Positions 16,354 to 24,571 of a DNA stretch of 32,385 bases are shown here, in pieces (position 1 is the stretch's first letter; each line of letters opens with the position of its first letter). This DNA is from Deltaproteobacteria bacterium (GTDB taxonomy: Bacteria > Desulfobacterota > JAFDED01). A program made the position numbers and the translations under genes. Location: the NCBI GenBank assembly GCA_019310535.1, contig JAFDED010000049.1, positions 1 through 32,385 on the forward strand. The letters run 5' to 3'. The notes beneath the pieces were generated by a model. It saw only the letters and a program-made list of their open reading frames with translations. It did no database searches and was not told the origin of the DNA.

Positions 16354-16382
16354 AAAAAACCTCCGGAAACAGCTCGCGGAGG
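16354..16382 (-). terminator. Intrinsic terminator inside the aldolase-operon leader (attenuator candidate)
   Basis: On the minus strand CCTCCG (16377-16382) pairs with CGGAGG (16360-16365) across an 11-nt loop and is followed directly by six U (16354-16359). It lies about 100-130 nt after the predicted start site and only 28 nt before the aldolase start codon, so it would stop transcription before the gene unless prevented. Confidence 0.75.
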
Positions 16383-16445
16383 CACGGAATCAATTGTCGC
16401 CTGTGCGGCCTTCAAAAACCAATTATTTGAACCTTACACCGTGCC
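16381..16445 (-). promoter_or_regulatory. Structured leader element, candidate riboswitch or attenuator sensor
   Basis: On the minus strand GGCACGG (16439-16445) pairs perfectly with CCGTGCC (16381-16387), closing a domain of about 65 nt. Inside are a hairpin TTCAAA/TTTGAA (16411-16431), a short GCC/GGC hairpin (16399-16409), and a possible kissing contact between AATTGG in the first loop (16419-16424) and CAATT (16392-16396). The closing stem's 3' arm shares two bases with the terminator's 5' arm, so the two structures compete. It does not match T-box, SAM, fluoride, ZTP or cyclic-di-GMP consensus patterns I know. Function is inferred from layout only. Confidence 0.45.
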
Positions 16446-16490
16446 GGGGAAGGCAAGGTAGTGCCAGGGATACAGGTAAATTCATGATGG

Positions 16491-16520
16491 TTTATAACAG
16501 AAGGGAAGAACAGGTGTCAA
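16491..16520 (-). promoter_or_regulatory. Promoter of the aldolase/alcohol dehydrogenase operon
   Basis: On the minus strand a perfect TTGACA (16515-16520) and TATAAA (16491-16496) are 18 nt apart. Transcription would begin near 16485, producing a leader of about 160 nt that contains the structured element and terminator. Confidence 0.7.
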
Positions 16521-16542
16521 GACAATTTGGCAGCCGCGTTCA

Positions 16543-16571
16543 TTGACAACCGGCCCTGGTTCTTTTACAAT
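16543..16571 (+). promoter_or_regulatory. Promoter of selA
   Basis: A perfect TTGACA (16543-16548) and TACAAT (16566-16571) are 17 nt apart. It is back to back with the aldolase-operon promoter (22 bp between the two -35 boxes), so a single bound regulator could affect both. The leader to selA is about 158 nt. Confidence 0.75.
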
Positions 16572-16735
16572 CTGTCTTGTACAGGGGATCGGGCGGATGA
16601 AACTTGTTGAAAAAGGCATTCCATGAGTTCTTTCTCTTTCGCGGATTCAGGTTTCCAGGAGCCAAGGGCCGTGAACATAGCTCGTATTTCCATTAATTTT
16701 GACCGTTTTAATGGCCATGTTGCAGGGGGTGAGGG

Positions 16736-18151
16736 ATGAGCAGGCAGGATTTGTTGCGGTCTCTTCCCGGCGTGGACACGGTGCTGGGGTGGCAAGATAT
16801 CCGGGAACTCCTTTCATTGCACCCCCGGGTTCGGATTGTGCGCGCGGTGCGCGAGGTGCTGGACGAATGTCGCAGGGCTGTCCTGGATGCCGCTGACGAA
16901 GAGGCAGCCCGGCATTGGGTGGAATCCCATGAGATCGCCCGCCGTGTGGCCCACAGAGTCGGGAAGCTGGCCGTTCCAGGCCTGCGCCCGGTGATCAACG
17001 CCACGGGCGTGGTGATTCACACCAACCTTGGCCGCTCCCTGCTGGACACGGAAAGCCTGGAATCAACCGGTAAGGTTGCAGGGGGCTATTCCAACCTGGA
17101 GTACGACCTGGAGGCGGGAAAGCGGGGCTCGCGGTATGTCCACGTGGCCCGGATAATCCGCCGCATCAGCGGTGCCGAGGCAGCCGTTGTGGTCAATAAC
17201 AATGCTGCTGCCGTGTTGTTGTGCCTCAACAGCCTTGCCGAGGGAAGAGAGGTTGTAGTCTCCCGCGGCGAACTGGTGGAAATCGGCGGTTCCTTTCGGA
17301 TCCCCGATGTCATGGCGCGCAGCGGCGCTCACCTGGTCGAGGTTGGGACAACAAACAAGACCCACCCGGAGGATTACCGGCGGGCCATTACGGAGCGGAC
17401 AGCCCTGTTGCTGAAGGTCCACCAGAGCAACTTCCAGCAGGTGGGGTTCACCGCCGGCGTGGGACTGGAAGAGCTGGCGGCGCTGGGGAGGCGGATGGGC
17501 ATCCCGGTGATGAATGACCTGGGCAGCGGCAGCTTTGTTGACCTCTCCCGCTGGGGTCTTATGAAAGAGCCCACCGTTCAGGAGGCCATCGGCGCCGGGG
17601 CCGATGTGGTCACGTTCAGCGGGGACAAGCTGCTGGGCGGGCCCCAGGCCGGGATTATCATCGGAAAAGCGGACGCCCTGGAGTGCATAGCACAGAATCC
17701 CCTGAATCGCGCCCTGCGGGTGGGGAAGCTGACGCTGGCCGCTCTGGAGTCCGTCCTCATGCACTACGAGGAAGAGCGCCCCGAGACCATTCCCACCATC
17801 CGGATGCTCATCGCACCCCCTTCCGAATTGAAGCGCCGCGCCCGCCGCCTCCAGCGCCGGATCAGGGAGAAGTGCGGACATGTGGTCAGCTCAGAGATCA
17901 AGCCGGGCGTTTCCCGTGTCGGTGGGGGCGCTCTTCCCCTGCAGGAGCTTCCCACCTGGGTTGTGGCGGTGAATACCAAGGGACTCACGGCCTCGGCACT
18001 GGATGAGCGCCTTCGCCGCGCTTCCACGCCGGTGGTGGCCCGCATCGCCGAGGACCGTGTGTTGCTGGACGTCCGCACCGTTGCCGACGCCGAAATCCCT
18101 CTGCTGGTAAAAAGCGTGACGGAGGCGGCCATGGCTCCCGCGGAGGCGTGA
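16736..18151 (+). CDS. selA: L-seryl-tRNA(Sec) selenium transferase SelA
   Basis: The protein has 471 residues, normal for the family. The N-terminal tRNA-binding region is followed by the fold-type-I PLP core: INATGVVIHTNLGRSLL (87-103), VVVNNNAAAVLLCL (151-164), SRGELVEIGGSFRIPDVM (176-193) and the PLP lysine in TFSGDKLLGGPQAG (Lys298). The enzyme converts Ser-tRNA(Sec) to Sec-tRNA(Sec) using selenophosphate, so the organism very probably makes selenoproteins. Unusually, no selB follows and no tRNA-Sec gene is visible in the window. The start is the ATG at 16736 preceded by a G-rich stretch (GGGGGTGAGGG). It has its own promoter, diverging from the aldolase operon. Confidence 0.96.
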   Translation: MSRQDLLRSLPGVDTVLGWQDIRELLSLHPRVRIVRAVREVLDECRRAVLDAADEEAARHWVESHEIARRVAHRVGKLAVPGLRPVINATGVVIHTNLGRSLLDTESLESTGKVAGGYSNLEYDLEAGKRGSRYVHVARIIRRISGAEAAVVVNNNAAAVLLCLNSLAEGREVVVSRGELVEIGGSFRIPDVMARSGAHLVEVGTTNKTHPEDYRRAITERTALLLKVHQSNFQQVGFTAGVGLEELAALGRRMGIPVMNDLGSGSFVDLSRWGLMKEPTVQEAIGAGADVVTFSGDKLLGGPQAGIIIGKADALECIAQNPLNRALRVGKLTLAALESVLMHYEEERPETIPTIRMLIAPPSELKRRARRLQRRIREKCGHVVSSEIKPGVSRVGGGALPLQELPTWVVAVNTKGLTASALDERLRRASTPVVARIAEDRVLLDVRTVADAEIPLLVKSVTEAAMAPAEA

Positions 18152-18212
18152 GGTACACTGACCGCTATTTTACCGTGATGTTTGTTTGTCTTCACCGATC
18201 CTCAAAAAAAAC

Positions 18213-18241
18213 TTGACACCCCCATCCCAATTTATTATAAG
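18213..18241 (+). promoter_or_regulatory. Promoter of the lyase-tctCBA-hydratase operon
   Basis: TTGACA (18213-18218) and TATAAG (18236-18241) are 17 nt apart, with a leader of about 77 nt to the lyase start at 18325. This is one of the best promoter matches in the window. Confidence 0.8.
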
Positions 18242-18324
18242 TTGCTGCCAGTGATTCTATGCGGCGGGATCACGAGCGCGATTCCGATAAATTGCAATAG
18301 CGGAGGTTAAACAGGAGGCTGAGG

Positions 18325-19194
18325 ATGGACCAGCGGCGTAAACAGTTCCGGAAATTACTGGACAAGGGACGAATTATCACGGCCCCGGGGGCTTTTGATG
18401 CCCTCAGTGCGCGCATCATCGAACAGGCGGGGTTCCCCGCGGTTTATCTCACAGGAGGAGGACTTTCACGAAGTTGGGGCTTTCCGGACCTGGGCTTGAT
18501 GACCATGATGGAGAACGCCGCGTTTATCGCCCGGGTCTGCGATTCGGTGGAAATTCCTGTCATCGCGGATGCGGACACGGGCTACGGCAATGCACTTAAT
18601 GTTGTACGAACAGTGAGAGAATACGAGCGGACGGGAGTGGCCGCTTTTCACCTGGAGGATCAAGTAACGCCCAAGCGGTGCGGCCATTACGAGGGAAAGA
18701 GTGTGGTAAGCGAAAATGAGATGATCCGAAAGATCCAGGCCGCGGTGGATGCCAGGCGGGACCCGAATCTGTCCATTATCGCCCGCACAGACGCGCGGGC
18801 CGGGCTGGGCCTGGATGAGGCCATTGAGAGAGGCAAAGCATATGCCCGGGCCGGTGCTGACGTCATCTTTATTGAAGCCCCGGAAAGCGTTGAAGAACTC
18901 AGGCGCATTGGGAAAGAGATCGATGCCCCGCTGTTGGCCAACATGGTCAAAGGAAGCCGAACGCCCCTTCTCCCGGCGGATGAATTGGAAGGGATGGGAT
19001 ACAGGATCGCCATTTTCCCCAATGAGGCACATCGGGCGGCTATATGGGCCGTGCGGGCATGTGTTCAGCATTTACGGGACAAAGGAACCACCGCAGATTT
19101 CGAGAACATGGTAGACTTCGCTTCACGCGAAAAGATCGTGGGCAAGGCTCGCTGGCAAGCCATGGAGGAAAAATATCTGCAAGCAGAGGAGTGA
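18325..19194 (+). CDS. PEP mutase/isocitrate lyase superfamily C-C lyase
   Basis: This 289-residue TIM-barrel enzyme has YLTGGGLS (41-48), the metal-binding DADTGYG (82-88), HLEDQ (109-113) and the lyase signature KRCGH (117-121), whose Cys is the catalytic acid in methylisocitrate and dimethylmalate lyases. The segment NMVKGSRTPLL resembles the NMVEGG-TP form of dimethylmalate lyase and carboxyphosphonoenolpyruvate-mutase-like proteins more than the NITEFGATPL of PrpB, so 2-methylisocitrate is not the favoured substrate. It begins a tight operon with a TTT transporter and an aconitase-type hydratase, with AGGAGG 9 nt upstream of ATG. The likely reaction is retro-aldol cleavage of a 2-hydroxy-dicarboxylate. 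Substrate identity is inference. Confidence 0.88.
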   Translation: MDQRRKQFRKLLDKGRIITAPGAFDALSARIIEQAGFPAVYLTGGGLSRSWGFPDLGLMTMMENAAFIARVCDSVEIPVIADADTGYGNALNVVRTVREYERTGVAAFHLEDQVTPKRCGHYEGKSVVSENEMIRKIQAAVDARRDPNLSIIARTDARAGLGLDEAIERGKAYARAGADVIFIEAPESVEELRRIGKEIDAPLLANMVKGSRTPLLPADELEGMGYRIAIFPNEAHRAAIWAVRACVQHLRDKGTTADFENMVDFASREKIVGKARWQAMEEKYLQAEE

Positions 19195-19363
19195 AATTCT
19201 TGCTTCAAAGGTCTGATTCACACCGGGGGCATGGAGGAGCGGGGATACCGGTGTTTCCGGGTTTTCTGTGTATCTCCTGTAGATGGGGCGCTCGGTCTCT
19301 TTAACTCCCCATAACTTTGCAGGACTTTGTTTAACCAGGACATAAAGAAAAGGAGGAGGAAGC

Positions 19364-20365
19364 ATGAGAAACTACAGGGCTTGTGGTATTATTTTGGCGG
19401 CCATTGTGATTGTAACAATGTCAGGCTCTCTTACTGCCGTACGGGCGGAAGATTGGCCCACCCGGCCCATCACCTTTATTGTGCCTTTCAGCGCGGGCGG
19501 GAGTGCCGACACTATGGCCAGAGGGGTGGCCAGTTTCCTGGGCACTGAACTGGATGTCGCCATCAAAGTGATAGACCGGCCCGGCGCCGCCGGTATGGTT
19601 GGGACTACAGCGTTTCTCAATACCAAGGATGACGGCTATACTGTTTTTGTCGGGACCCAGCCTTACATCACTAACTCCATTATTTTCCAGGGGGCCAAGT
19701 ATAAGCTCGAAGACCTGGATTTCATCAACATCGAGCAGATCGACCCTTGTACTGTGAGTGTCCACGCGGACTCCCGGTTCAAAAAGCTGTCGGACCTCAT
19801 TGATGCCATCAAGGCTAAGCCGGGTGAGATCTCCTTTGGTACCATTATTGGTGGTTCCCCGTACCTGGCGTACAGTATTTTATCGGATAAGTTGAACTTG
19901 AATGTCCGCGTGGTAACGTACCAGGGAGGCGGGCCTTTTCGCACGGCCCTGCTGGGCAGACACGTGGATTTCGTGATCGGCACGGCCGCAGGCGATCTAG
20001 TGATGAAGCCCAATGCGCGGGTCATCGCCATTTTCGACGAAAGACCCTTCAAGGGCTGGCCAGAGGCGGAACTGGTCAATGAAGCCCTGAAACCTTACGG
20101 GGTCAAGATGCCTAACATCGCATCGGTGAGATTCGTTGCGGTGCACAGCTCTTTTAAAGCCAAACATCCCGACCGCTACCAGAAGCTGGTTGAGACGTAT
20201 AAAAAAATGTTCCACAGCAAAGGATACCAAAAATTCATCAAGAAAATCGGCAATAAACCGGTCTCCCGATGGATGGGTCCTGAGAAAGCCAATGCTTATA
20301 TGAAAAAATTCCACGAACTCACCGTTAAGTATAAAGACCGAATCAGACCGCCAAAGAAAAAATAG
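19364..20365 (+). CDS. tctC: TctC-type (Bug) periplasmic solute-binding protein
   Basis: The protein has 333 residues. A signal peptide (1-28, ending AVRA) is followed by DWPTRPITFIVPFSAGGSADTMAR, the hallmark of Bug/TctC receptors, then VIDRPGAAGMVGTTAFL and GEISFGT. Such receptors bind a carboxylate between two lobes in the periplasm and hand it to TctAB. Its genomic partners TctB and TctA follow directly. A near-perfect ribosome site, AGGAGGAGG, ends 5 nt before ATG. Ligand class (di- or tricarboxylate) is known for the family; the specific ligand is not readable. Confidence 0.93.
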   Translation: MRNYRACGIILAAIVIVTMSGSLTAVRAEDWPTRPITFIVPFSAGGSADTMARGVASFLGTELDVAIKVIDRPGAAGMVGTTAFLNTKDDGYTVFVGTQPYITNSIIFQGAKYKLEDLDFINIEQIDPCTVSVHADSRFKKLSDLIDAIKAKPGEISFGTIIGGSPYLAYSILSDKLNLNVRVVTYQGGGPFRTALLGRHVDFVIGTAAGDLVMKPNARVIAIFDERPFKGWPEAELVNEALKPYGVKMPNIASVRFVAVHSSFKAKHPDRYQKLVETYKKMFHSKGYQKFIKKIGNKPVSRWMGPEKANAYMKKFHELTVKYKDRIRPPKKK

Positions 20366-20425
20366 GCAAAAAGAATTTCCCCTGTGCGCTGCCCTGGCCG
20401 GGATTCCTTCGTTCGGAGAGATTGA

Positions 20426-20989
20426 TTGAGAAGTTCTGCAGCCACAGGGGACATATTGCAGGATGCATACATGAAGTTGGGTCCGTATCGGATAAGGATC
20501 AAGCTGAGAGCACTCGTAATTCCCTTCCTCTGCATGGGGTACGGCCTTTATCAATACCTAAACGTGCGTCAGCTTCCCGACAGCGAGATCAACCTGGTGT
20601 TAGTTGAACCGGTTTTCGTACTTATGGTCATCTTTACCTTTTGGATTCTCGTTAAAGATATGGAGATCCGTCGGGAAAACGGCGAAAAAAAAGGCCGAGC
20701 CGATGGCTCATTCTTGGGGAGCACGAACCGTTTATTGCCTCGATCACCTGCCGCAAGAAAATCATGGGCATTTATTGGATTGTCAATACTGTACCTCGGG
20801 CTCATCCAGCCGGTGGGGTTCATCGTATGCAACCCGGCGTTTCTGGTTGCCGGCATGCTCCTTCTGGGCGTCCGGAAGTGGCCTGTCTTAACAATCCTTC
20901 CCGCGGCGGCCACAGCGGCAATTTACCTGTTGTTCCGGATGTGGATGCAAGTCCCTATTCCTGCAGGTTTTCTTGATTTTCCCCAGTGA
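20426..20989 (+). CDS. tctB: TctB small membrane subunit of the TTT transporter
   Basis: The product is about 187 residues if the TTG at 20426 (preceded by GGAGAG) is used, or 172 from the ATG at 20471, which gives a more typical N-terminus. Four hydrophobic helices (about 30-48, 60-78, 115-150 as two helices, and 155-175) with a charged loop EIRRENGEKKGRADG between the second and third match TctB. The family partners TctA as the small membrane subunit. Sequence conservation is weak in this family; position between tctC and tctA is the strongest evidence. Confidence 0.85.
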   Translation: MRSSAATGDILQDAYMKLGPYRIRIKLRALVIPFLCMGYGLYQYLNVRQLPDSEINLVLVEPVFVLMVIFTFWILVKDMEIRRENGEKKGRADGSFLGSTNRLLPRSPAARKSWAFIGLSILYLGLIQPVGFIVCNPAFLVAGMLLLGVRKWPVLTILPAAATAAIYLLFRMWMQVPIPAGFLDFPQ

Positions 20990-21014
20990 TTGAGGGGACT
21001 CCCATGAGGAACTG

Positions 21015-22517
21015 ATGATTGATTGGACCGATTTTATTCGAGGCGTGGCAACGCTCTTTTCCTGGGACATCCCTTTGAGCATTATCCTGGGCCTGACCCT
21101 GGGAGTTATTTTCGGAGCCATCCCGGGACTTACCGGGGGAATGGGAATCGCGATCCTGACACCGTTCACCTTCAGGCTGCCCCTCATGCCATCGCTGGTG
21201 TTCTTGACCTCCGTGTATACGGGCGGATGCTTCGGAGGTGCCATATCGGCCATTTTGATCAACACTCCCGGCTCTCCCGCGTCGGTTTCCACCACCCTGG
21301 ACGGCTATCCCATGACTCTCAAGGGCCTCTCTAACGAGGCCCTGGGTATCTCCATTGCGGCATCGGCTATCGGGGGTTTCATCGGCATGCTCTTCTTGCT
21401 GCTGATCATGAAACCTCTGGCCAATCTGGCACTGCGTTTCGGCCCGCCGGAGATGTTCATGGTGGCGGTATTTGGACTGACCATTATATCCTCTCTCCAG
21501 GAGAGGGGATTCGCCAAGGGAATGCTGGCCGGGCTGTTCGGCATGATGCTGGGGACCATGGGAATGAGCTCCACGGGGGCGATCCGGGGCGGGTTCAACA
21601 TCATGTACCTCCTGGATGGCATCCCGGTTATCCCGGCCCTCATAGGTCTTTTCGCCTTTTCCGAGCTCTTTTTCCTAATGGAAAAGGAGTATATCACCGA
21701 GGGCGGGGAGATCATCAAACGCGACCTGAAGAAGATGATTAAGGGCTTCCGCACCGCCCTGCGCTATCCGTTCAATATTGTTCGTTCTTCTCTTATTGGG
21801 ATAATCATTGGAGCCTTACCCGCTGCCGGTGCTACAGTGGCCAATATTGTGAGTTATAATGAAGCCAAGCGCCTCTCACGGCACTCGCATACCTTCGGGA
21901 AAGGAGAGCCCGAAGGATTGGTGGCGGCAGAGTCAGCTAACAATTCATCGGAAGGCGGCGCAATGGCCACCATGCTGGCGCTGGGGATACCCGGGGGGCA
22001 GGCCACGGCCGTTCTCATCGGCGCTTTCATGCTTCAAGGGCTCCTGCCCGGGCCGCGCCTGTTTCACAAGCACATGCATGTTATCTATGGATTAATCGCC
22101 GCCGAACTGATAGAGGAAATCGTCCTTATAGCAGTAGGTTTTGTAATTGCTTTTTACTTCGCGGGGATTGTGACCATCCCCACGCGCATCCTCATCCCGA
22201 CTATCGCCATGTTCTGCATGGTGGGCTCTTTTGCCCTTCGCAATGCCATGTTCGACGCGTATCTGATGTTTATCTTCGGGCTGATTGGATGGATCATGCG
22301 CAAACATGGCTACCCTGTGATCGCGGTGGTCTTGGGAATCATTCTGGGTCCCATCGCGGATGCGGAACTTATCCGCACCCACCAGCTCTTTGCGGGCGAT
22401 CTGACCGTCTTTTTCACCCGTCCCATAAGCCTGGCCCTCGTGATTTTGAGCGTCATGGCCGTGGCGTTGCCATATCTATTGCGAAGGCGTAAAAAAGGGC
22501 ACACGCGGGAAAAGTAA
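21015..22517 (+). CDS. tctA: TctA large membrane subunit of the TTT transporter
   Basis: The protein has 500 residues and about 11-12 membrane helices. TctA signatures include GVIFGAIPGLTGGMGIAILTP, SVYTGGCFGGAISAILINTPG (the substrate-path glycine-rich motif) and the duplicated-half motif ALGIPGGQATAVLIGAFMLQG. It carries out sodium- or proton-driven uptake of the carboxylate delivered by TctC. The start at 21015 follows GAGGAACTG. It is followed by a 179-bp gap before the hydratase large subunit, with no obvious terminator or promoter, so read-through is likely. Confidence 0.94.
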   Translation: MIDWTDFIRGVATLFSWDIPLSIILGLTLGVIFGAIPGLTGGMGIAILTPFTFRLPLMPSLVFLTSVYTGGCFGGAISAILINTPGSPASVSTTLDGYPMTLKGLSNEALGISIAASAIGGFIGMLFLLLIMKPLANLALRFGPPEMFMVAVFGLTIISSLQERGFAKGMLAGLFGMMLGTMGMSSTGAIRGGFNIMYLLDGIPVIPALIGLFAFSELFFLMEKEYITEGGEIIKRDLKKMIKGFRTALRYPFNIVRSSLIGIIIGALPAAGATVANIVSYNEAKRLSRHSHTFGKGEPEGLVAAESANNSSEGGAMATMLALGIPGGQATAVLIGAFMLQGLLPGPRLFHKHMHVIYGLIAAELIEEIVLIAVGFVIAFYFAGIVTIPTRILIPTIAMFCMVGSFALRNAMFDAYLMFIFGLIGWIMRKHGYPVIAVVLGIILGPIADAELIRTHQLFAGDLTVFFTRPISLALVILSVMAVALPYLLRRRKKGHTREK

Positions 22518-22696
22518 AGTGAAGCGTCGGCGCAATACGTTGATTCGGGGGGCTCCGTACGGAGGCGGAAAGTCCGAAAATTCGGTCCGTCATCTCGTGC
22601 ACTGCGGTGCCTTCCCTTTGGATGAAGTATCCTATATATTTCAATTGCAACGTTCCGTTTGTTAACACCCAATCCATTGGTAACTAAGGAGGTGCC

Positions 22697-23950
22697 ATGG
22701 GAAAGACCATTGCAGAGAAGATCATTTCCGAGCACAGCGGAAAGGATGTGCGCGCTGGTGATTACGCGCTGGTAGGCCTTGACCTGGTTTACATGCCCGA
22801 CAGCTCCGCACCTTTGACCATTGACCTGCTGACCCGGTTCGGCATGGCCCGGGCACGGCACCCGAAGCGCACCGTGTTCATGCTGGATCACTGCACACCC
22901 TCACCTCGCATGGAGATGGCCAACTGGCACAGAAAGGTGCGCGAGTTTGCCGGACAGGTAGGCGCCCGGTTGCATGACGTGGGTGACGGCATCCTCCACC
23001 AGGTGGCGGCGGAGAGCTATATCGAGCCCGGCTGGATCGCCGTGGGGGGCGACTCGCATACCTGCACCGAGGGAGCACTGGGAGCACTGGCAACAGGCAT
23101 GGGCTCCACAGACATGGGTGTGGCCATCGCCCTGGGGAAGACCTGGATGCGGGTACCCGAGACATTGAAGATCCGGGTGGAGGGGGAGATGCCGCGCGGT
23201 GTCTATCCTAAAGACCTCATCCTGCACATAATCGGCATGATCACGGCGGACGGCGCAACCTACCGCGCTATGGAGTTCTGCGGCTCCACCATCGAGGCGA
23301 TGAACATGGAAGGGCGGCTTGCCCTGTGCAACATGGCAGTGGAGGCAGGCGCAAAGTTCGGCATCGTGGCCGCGGACGATAAGACAAAGGAGTTTCTCCG
23401 CGCCCACGGCCGTGAGGAAGGGTACCGTGAGGTTTTCCCCGATGCGGACGCGGTGTACGAAAAGACCCATGAGATCGACGCATCCCGGCTGACCCCCGTG
23501 GTTTCCCATCCCCACGCGGTGGACAATGTCAAGTCCATCGAGGAAGTGGAAGGCACCCCCATCGATCAGGTTTTCGTGGGCTCCTGCACCAACGGCAGGA
23601 CGGGAGACCTGCGCCTTGTGGCGCGGATAATGGCCGGGAAAAAGCGCCATCCCCGCACGCGGCTGCTGGTTATTCCCGCTTCCCGGCGTGTCTACCTGGA
23701 GACCCTGGAGGAGGGGATCATTCAGACCCTTGTGAAGGCCGGCGCCGCGGTGGACTCCCCCGGCTGCGGCCCATGCGGGGGAATACACCTGGGGATCCTG
23801 GGGGACGACGAACGGTGCCTGTCCACCACAAACCGTAACTTCCACGGCCGCATGGGGAACCCCTCCAGCTTCGTTTATCTGGCCTCTCCGGCCACTGCGG
23901 CGGCGACGGCACTGCACGGGGAAATCACCGACCCCCGAAAAGTGCTGTAG
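22697..23950 (+). CDS. Aconitase-family hydratase, large subunit (LeuC/DmdA-like)
   Basis: This 417-residue protein is of the archaeal-type isopropylmalate/homoaconitate isomerase large subunit class. The [4Fe-4S] ligands are Cys297 (SCTNGR), Cys357 and Cys360 (PGCGPCGG). DHCTPSP and GGDSHTCTEGALGALATGMGSTDM are intact. Enzymes of this size class include LeuC, homoaconitase, and 2,3-dimethylmalate dehydratase (DmdA). The ribosome site is AAGGAGG, 5 nt before the ATG. It lies downstream of the lyase and TTT genes and upstream of its small subunit, with no leuA or leuB nearby, so a catabolic hydration step is favoured over leucine synthesis. This preference is contextual inference. Confidence 0.9.
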   Translation: MGKTIAEKIISEHSGKDVRAGDYALVGLDLVYMPDSSAPLTIDLLTRFGMARARHPKRTVFMLDHCTPSPRMEMANWHRKVREFAGQVGARLHDVGDGILHQVAAESYIEPGWIAVGGDSHTCTEGALGALATGMGSTDMGVAIALGKTWMRVPETLKIRVEGEMPRGVYPKDLILHIIGMITADGATYRAMEFCGSTIEAMNMEGRLALCNMAVEAGAKFGIVAADDKTKEFLRAHGREEGYREVFPDADAVYEKTHEIDASRLTPVVSHPHAVDNVKSIEEVEGTPIDQVFVGSCTNGRTGDLRLVARIMAGKKRHPRTRLLVIPASRRVYLETLEEGIIQTLVKAGAAVDSPGCGPCGGIHLGILGDDERCLSTTNRNFHGRMGNPSSFVYLASPATAAATALHGEITDPRKVL

Positions 23951-24070
23951 CTTGTGGGACGGGACGTCCCGGCCCTATTGAGAGGCGAAAGATTAGTATT
24001 GGTTCCCGAAATTTCAGTGGAACCTGACTTTTGAACCGTAATATTTCAACGCGTGAGTACGAGGTGCATC

Positions 24071-24571
24071 ATGATTCTCAAGGGTAAAGCGTGGAAATTC
24101 GGAGACGGCATCAGCACCGACCACATCCAGCCCAGCCGCTATTTTCACCTGCGCAGTAATCTTCCCGAGCTTGCCAAGCACGTCCTGGAGGGTGCCAGGG
24201 AGGACTTTCCCACCCGGTTTGAGCCGGGTGACTTCGTGGTGGGAGGGGGGAACTTCGGCATTGGATCCAGCCGGGAGCATGCCCCTACAATCATCAAGAT
24301 GGCGGGTCTCAGCGCCGTGTTGGCCAAGTCTTTTGCCCGCATCTTTTTCCGCAACTCCATCAATGTGGGGTTGCCCCTTGTCATTTGCGACACGGACCAG
24401 ATTGAGGAGGGAGATGAATTGGAGGTGGACCTGGAGGGGGGTATGGTGCGCAACAAATCCCGTGGTCTGGAAATCCCCACTTCGCCTCTCCCGACGGTAA
24501 TGGTTCGCATTCTCGCTGATGGCGGGCTGATGCCCCACATCCAGAAGCACGGCGATTTCCAGATGGAATAA
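24071..24571 (+). CDS. Aconitase-family hydratase, small subunit (LeuD/DmdB-like)
   Basis: The product is 166 residues from the ATG at 24071, preceded by GAGGTG; a GTG at 24053 is also open. Conserved segments are KFGDGISTDHIQPSRY, GGGNFGIGSSREHAP and SFARIFFRNSINVGLP. The specificity loop after PSRY reads FHLRS, unlike the YLRT or YLVY seen in many homoaconitase/isopropylmalate isomerase subunits, and the start of the SREHAP loop has GGGNFG rather than the common CGxNFG, consistent with an unusual substrate. It completes the hydratase with the large subunit 120 nt upstream. A CGGGACGTCCCG palindrome lies between them. After its stop no gene is seen until 24846. Confidence 0.9.
   Translation: MILKGKAWKFGDGISTDHIQPSRYFHLRSNLPELAKHVLEGAREDFPTRFEPGDFVVGGGNFGIGSSREHAPTIIKMAGLSAVLAKSFARIFFRNSINVGLPLVICDTDQIEEGDELEVDLEGGMVRNKSRGLEIPTSPLPTVMVRILADGGLMPHIQKHGDFQME

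Noticed and set aside
16736-18151. Search for selB or a tRNA-Sec gene next to selA.
   Set aside because: Downstream sequence is a new promoter and the lyase gene; no long-variable-arm tRNA is visible on either strand nearby.
22697-24571. Straight annotation of the two hydratase genes as leucine-pathway leuC and leuD.
   Set aside because: No other leucine gene is present, while a transporter and a C-C lyase are; the small-subunit specificity loop is atypical. Leucine function remains possible but is not favoured.
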